Assembly: GCA_002435365.1 (NCBI GenBank)
Contig: DJMM01000044.1
Span: forward strand, 31,072 to 40,081
Source: Ignavibacteriales bacterium UBA6490
GTDB lineage: Bacteria > Bacteroidota > Ignavibacteria > Ignavibacteriales > Ignavibacteriaceae
Length of the DNA stretch: 9,010 nucleotides
Reading direction: 5' to 3'
A model generated the notes under the pieces. That model saw only the letters and a list, made by a program, of their open reading frames with translations, was not told the origin of the DNA and did not search any database. The translations under genes were made by a program, and so were the position numbers. Shown here in pieces: positions 5,856 through 9,010 of this stretch. Within the stretch, counting starts at the first letter, position 1. Every line of letters begins with the position of its first letter.

Positions 5856-7838
5856 ATGCAAACACCCGAAACAGCATCTAAAGGTCTGCCCATAAATGCA
5901 TATACAGAATTAAAGCCAGGTGAAGAATATAAGCCTATAATGCCGCCTGACAGGGAGTTCCCCGAAGTAAGCGTTTATTCTGTTACCACAGGACTTGTAA
6001 TGGCTGTCCTTTTCTCCATGGCTGCTGCTTACCTGGGACTGAAAATAGGACAGGTTTTTGAAGCTGCCATTCCCATTGCCATTATTGCAGTAGGTCTTTC
6101 AGCAGTAACAAAAAGAAAAAGCGCACTGGGGGAGAATATTATAATCCAGTCGATAGGTGCTACATCCGGAGTGGTTGTAGCAGGTGCAATATTTACAATC
6201 CCCGCATTGTACATTCTTAATCTTGAAGCGGAGTTTTATAAAATATTTCTTGCCTCCTTGTTCGGCGGTATCCTGGGAATACTTTTTCTTATTCCCTTCA
6301 GAAAGTATTTTGTTAAGGATATGCATGGTAAATTTCCTTTTCCTGAGGCAACGGCAACCACCGAAGTTCTGATAGCAGGCGAAAAAGGAGGTTCGCAGGC
6401 AGGCGTTCTGGTGGTCAGCGGACTGATCGGCGGTGTTTATGATTTTATAATTGCTGCTTTCGGATGGTGGAGTGAAGTTTTTACTACCAGGGTTTTCGCA
6501 TTCGGTGAAGCATTGGCAGAGCAGACAAAAATTGTTTTCCGCATTAATCTGGGGGCTGCCGTTACCGGTCTCGGCTATATAATCGGCCTCAAATATTCTT
6601 TGATTATTGCAGCAGGATCTTTTGTCTCCTGGTATGTTCTTATTCCCGTTGTTTCTTATGTAGGATCCGGTCTTACAGCACCGCTGGGATCAACTGCCAC
6701 TCTTCTTGTTGGTGATATGACAGCCGAACAGCTTTTCAGCAATTATGTACGACACATCGGTATCGGCGGAATTGCAATGGCCGGTGTAATAGGCATTATA
6801 CGTTCATCAGGTATAATTAAACAGGCTTTCTCCCTGGCCGTAAAGGAAATATTCGGCGGTAAGACAAGCAATGAAAAAGGTGAAAGAACGCAGCGCGATC
6901 TTCCCATGAGCATAATTGTAATGGGAATCCTTATAACAGCTATTTTAATTTTTGTGTTCTTCAATTTCTTTGTTGTGAATAATGTGCTGCATGCTGTTAT
7001 CGGTCTGCTTATCGTTCTGATAATTGCCTTCCTGTTTACGACGGTTGCTGCAACGGCGATTGCGATCGTAGGGACGAATCCGGTTTCGGGAATGACTCTT
7101 ATGACTCTTATTCTCTCATCTATAGTTCTGGTATCGGCAGGCTTAAGCGGTGAAGCAGGCATGATCGCTGCTTTGATAATCGGCGGTGTTGTTTGTACCG
7201 CACTTTCACAATCCGGGGCATTTATTACAGATCTTAAAGTCGGTTACTGGCTTGGTTCTTCTCCCCACAAACAGGAAAGGTGGAAATTCCTTGGAACACT
7301 TTTTTCAGCAGCAACAGTAAGCTGGGTTATATTGCTGCTTAATGAAACCTATGGTTTTACCGGTGAGGGTGCTCTTGTTGCTCCCCAGGCAAATGCGATG
7401 GCGGCAGTAATTCAGCCGCTGATGGCACAGCAGCCGGCTCCTTGGATGCTTTACCTGGCCGGAGCATTTATGGCACTGATTCTGACTATATTAAAAGTGC
7501 CGGCACTGGCGTTTGCACTTGGCATGTATATTCCCCTGGAACTTAACACTCCTCTTGTTGTTGGCGGTTTAATTGCGCATTTTGTTTCCACCAGAAGCAA
7601 GGATGCTGCGGTAAATAATGCAAGACGCGAAAGAGGAACTTTGATTGCGTCGGGATTTATTGCAGGCGGTGCTTTAATGGGTGTTGTAAGTGCTATTCTG
7701 AGATATGCAGGGTTTAACTGGGTGAACACAGAATGGTTTGAATCCCACTCGGCTGAACTCCTGGGACTGGTTATGTTCCTTATTCTTTGTACTTATATGA
7801 TATGGGATTCGCTTAAAGGAAAGCCTGAAGAAGAATAA
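5856..7838 (+). CDS. OPT-family oligopeptide transporter
   Basis: This 660-residue inner-membrane protein belongs to the bacterial branch of the oligopeptide transporter (OPT/YSL) superfamily, proton-coupled carriers of small peptides or metal chelates. It is almost entirely hydrophobic helices from about residue 40 to 648, separated by short charged loops; a hydrophilic loop lies near 330-348. Family signatures are GKFPFPEA (158-165), GTNPVSGMT (406-414), DLKVGYWLGSSPHKQ (459-473), FALGMYIPLELNTP (553-566) and RGTLIASGFIAGGALMGV (593-610). The length fits the family and both termini look complete, with a hydrophilic N-terminus and a KGKPEEE tail. It stands alone on the plus strand, divergent from the rsmI-like gene and convergent with the FAD oxidase, so it is probably a single-gene unit ended by the hairpin at 7862-7886. 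No peptidase is adjacent. Peptide is the default substrate guess; a metal-siderophore role cannot be excluded. Confidence 0.93.
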   Translation: MQTPETASKGLPINAYTELKPGEEYKPIMPPDREFPEVSVYSVTTGLVMAVLFSMAAAYLGLKIGQVFEAAIPIAIIAVGLSAVTKRKSALGENIIIQSIGATSGVVVAGAIFTIPALYILNLEAEFYKIFLASLFGGILGILFLIPFRKYFVKDMHGKFPFPEATATTEVLIAGEKGGSQAGVLVVSGLIGGVYDFIIAAFGWWSEVFTTRVFAFGEALAEQTKIVFRINLGAAVTGLGYIIGLKYSLIIAAGSFVSWYVLIPVVSYVGSGLTAPLGSTATLLVGDMTAEQLFSNYVRHIGIGGIAMAGVIGIIRSSGIIKQAFSLAVKEIFGGKTSNEKGERTQRDLPMSIIVMGILITAILIFVFFNFFVVNNVLHAVIGLLIVLIIAFLFTTVAATAIAIVGTNPVSGMTLMTLILSSIVLVSAGLSGEAGMIAALIIGGVVCTALSQSGAFITDLKVGYWLGSSPHKQERWKFLGTLFSAATVSWVILLLNETYGFTGEGALVAPQANAMAAVIQPLMAQQPAPWMLYLAGAFMALILTILKVPALAFALGMYIPLELNTPLVVGGLIAHFVSTRSKDAAVNNARRERGTLIASGFIAGGALMGVVSAILRYAGFNWVNTEWFESHSAELLGLVMFLILCTYMIWDSLKGKPEEE

Positions 7839-7861
7839 AATAAGAAAAATAGTTTCATCTG

Positions 7862-7886
7862 AAAGCGGAGTTAAAAACTCCGCTTT
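7862..7886. terminator. Bidirectional rho-independent terminator
   Basis: The arms AAAGCGGAGTT (7862-7872) and AACTCCGCTTT (7876-7886) form a perfect 11-bp stem with an AAA loop. On the plus strand a T-rich tail (TTTTCTATTT) follows the C/G core, terminating the transporter. On the minus strand the run after the stem is only later U-rich, so termination of the FAD-oxidase transcript may be weaker. The hairpin directly abuts the TAG stop of the FAD oxidase (7888-7890). Confidence 0.88.
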
Positions 7887-7887
7887 T

Positions 7888-9010
7888 CTATTTAGCGGCA
7901 AGAAATCTTTTATCGAAAATGTTGCCGAGGCCCAGGATCAGGTGGGGATCGAGTGATTTTTTCAGGTCAGCCATTTTTTTAATATTCTCTTCTCCGTACA
8001 TCATCAGCAGGTATTCAGGCTTAAGTTTGCCTATACCATGTTCTGCTGAAACTGTTCCTCCGAGTTCTGCAGCCTTTCTGCAAATATTAAAATAGGCAGC
8101 TTTACCACGGTTTACCTCACTTTCATTTCTGGGAAGCATATTAAGATGTATATGGGAGTTGCCGAAATGTCCGTAGACAACATAGTGAAGGGCGGCTCTT
8201 TCTGCTTCCTGTTTACAGAAGTAATAAAAATCGTTGAAGTAATTATCGGGCACAGCCACATCCGTACCAAGTTTCTTAAATCCTTTGGAGGATATATATT
8301 CATATATTTTTGCAGAGATGGAATGTCTGAACTGTTTTATCTTCTCCTTGTCGACACCGCTGAATGCAAACCAGGAGTTATCAATATCCCCATTATTTTC
8401 AATGACAAGCTCGGACCATTTATCTGTCATTTTATCTTCATTCTCGGGCGAAGTTTCCTGCTCAAACCATACTGCAGCCTCAGCTTCAGCCGGAATATTA
8501 GGATAATCAGGTGTAAGGAACCGGAGTGAACCTGCATCAAAATATTCGAGGGCCAGTGCATCAATATTATCGTCTGCGGATACTCTTGTTCTTCTGCTTT
8601 TCTCCCTGGCTGAAGAAATAAAATTCAGGGCATCCTGCTCTGCTGCAAAGAATATTACGGCAGAGAGTATATTTTCCGGATAGGGGAGAAGTTTTAATTT
8701 AATTTTTGTGATAACTCCGAGAGTTCCTTCAGAGCCAATGAACAGATCGATTGGATCCACATTCTTATCTGAATAATAACCGGAAGCATTTTTGACAGCC
8801 GGCATTTCATAGTCGGGCACTTTAAGATTAAATTCAGTTCCTTCAAGGGTATTGAGTCTCAGGTTGTATCCTTCAGCCTTCAAGTCATTCCTGGTTATTT
8901 CGATCGATTCACCGTTTGAAAGAACAACATTAAGTGCCAGAACATAATTTCTGGTAGGGCCATATTTAAAAGTCTTATCGCCGGATGCATTGGTGGCCAC
9001 AGTACCGCCG
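7888..9010 (-). CDS. FAD-linked oxidase, GlcD / D-lactate dehydrogenase type (5' end outside window)
   Basis: This is a member of the flavoenzyme family that oxidises D-2-hydroxyacids such as D-lactate or glycolate, passing electrons to quinone, cytochrome or a flavoprotein partner. About 373 residues are visible. A GTG at 8998-9000 could be mistaken for a start, but it is the internal valine of the FAD-domain motif GGTVATNASG; the frame stays open to the edge, so the gene is partial. Further motifs are KYGPTRNYVL, the flavin-domain signature DLFIGSEGTLGVITK, and the C-terminal FAD-oxidase domain with KLGTDVAVP, YGHFGNSHIHLN (probable active-site or metal histidines) and GGTVSAEHGIGKLK. Roughly 90 N-terminal residues, with the first part of the FAD-binding fold, are probably missing, judging from usual lengths near 460. 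The end reads DPHLILGLGNIFD where relatives usually have NPGK. The exact substrate is not determinable; D-lactate is my first guess. Confidence 0.92.
   Translation of the reverse strand, partial: GGTVATNASGDKTFKYGPTRNYVLALNVVLSNGESIEITRNDLKAEGYNLRLNTLEGTEFNLKVPDYEMPAVKNASGYYSDKNVDPIDLFIGSEGTLGVITKIKLKLLPYPENILSAVIFFAAEQDALNFISSAREKSRRTRVSADDNIDALALEYFDAGSLRFLTPDYPNIPAEAEAAVWFEQETSPENEDKMTDKWSELVIENNGDIDNSWFAFSGVDKEKIKQFRHSISAKIYEYISSKGFKKLGTDVAVPDNYFNDFYYFCKQEAERAALHYVVYGHFGNSHIHLNMLPRNESEVNRGKAAYFNICRKAAELGGTVSAEHGIGKLKPEYLLMMYGEENIKKMADLKKSLDPHLILGLGNIFDKRFLAAK

Noticed and set aside
6743..7162. 139-residue minus-strand open frame inside the OPT transporter gene
   Set aside because: Its composition (Ile/Thr/Pro/Arg) is the mirror of hydrophobic helix codons, and the transporter frame is intact and conserved throughout.
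8146..8529. 127-residue plus-strand open frame opposite the FAD-linked oxidase
   Set aside because: No domain; the opposite strand encodes conserved motifs of the oxidase over the same span.
8998..9000. GTG as start codon of the FAD-linked oxidase
   Set aside because: It codes for the internal valine in GGTVATNASG, a conserved FAD-domain motif whose preceding Gly-Gly-Thr is also in frame; the frame stays open to the window edge.

Overview
The window looks like a chromosomal piece of a member of the Bacteroidota/Ignavibacteriota side of the FCB group, most likely an Ignavibacteria-like heterotroph. The strongest evidence is the large secreted protein at the left end. It closes with a type IX secretion (T9SS) sorting domain of the 'NYPNPFNP...' type, which is typical of that group. 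The lineage is inferred from protein style only. No rRNA, tRNA, CRISPR array, transposase, integrase or phage gene was seen.

Layout from left to right. Positions 1-86 hold the 3' flank of the first gene, with a four-unit AATCCTG array of 9-nt period. Positions 87-3311 (minus) encode a 1074-residue T9SS cargo protein. It has a signal peptide, an N-terminal propeller-like region, two ASH/choice-of-anchor-D-like domains, a propeller with FG-GAP-type calcium motifs and PQQ-like strands, and a C-terminal sorting domain. Positions 3312-3539 are non-coding and carry a related degenerate repeat plus a perfect 18-bp palindrome. Positions 3540-4955 (minus) encode dihydrolipoyl dehydrogenase. Positions 5034-5708 (minus) encode a short RsmI-like tetrapyrrole-methylase-fold methyltransferase. 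A 147-bp divergent intergenic region follows. Positions 5856-7838 (plus) encode an OPT-family oligopeptide transporter. A strong bidirectional hairpin terminator lies in the 49-bp convergent gap. From 7888 to the right edge (minus) runs the C-terminal part of a GlcD/D-lactate-dehydrogenase-type FAD-linked oxidase, whose 5' end is outside the window.

Functionally this is mostly ordinary housekeeping and catabolism: peptide uptake (OPT), 2-hydroxyacid oxidation (FAD oxidase), 2-oxoacid dehydrogenase or glycine cleavage support (E3), ribosomal RNA modification (RsmI-like) and one exported adhesin- or enzyme-like surface protein. rsmI and the E3 gene are co-directional with a 77-bp gap and could be co-transcribed. 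The other genes look like single transcription units, and no shared pathway links them. I do not see a convincing undescribed multi-gene system. The best leads are the 9-nt-period GGATT/AATCC repeats that follow the stop codons of two minus-strand genes, the hybrid propeller architecture of the secreted protein, and the shortened, motif-variant RsmI.
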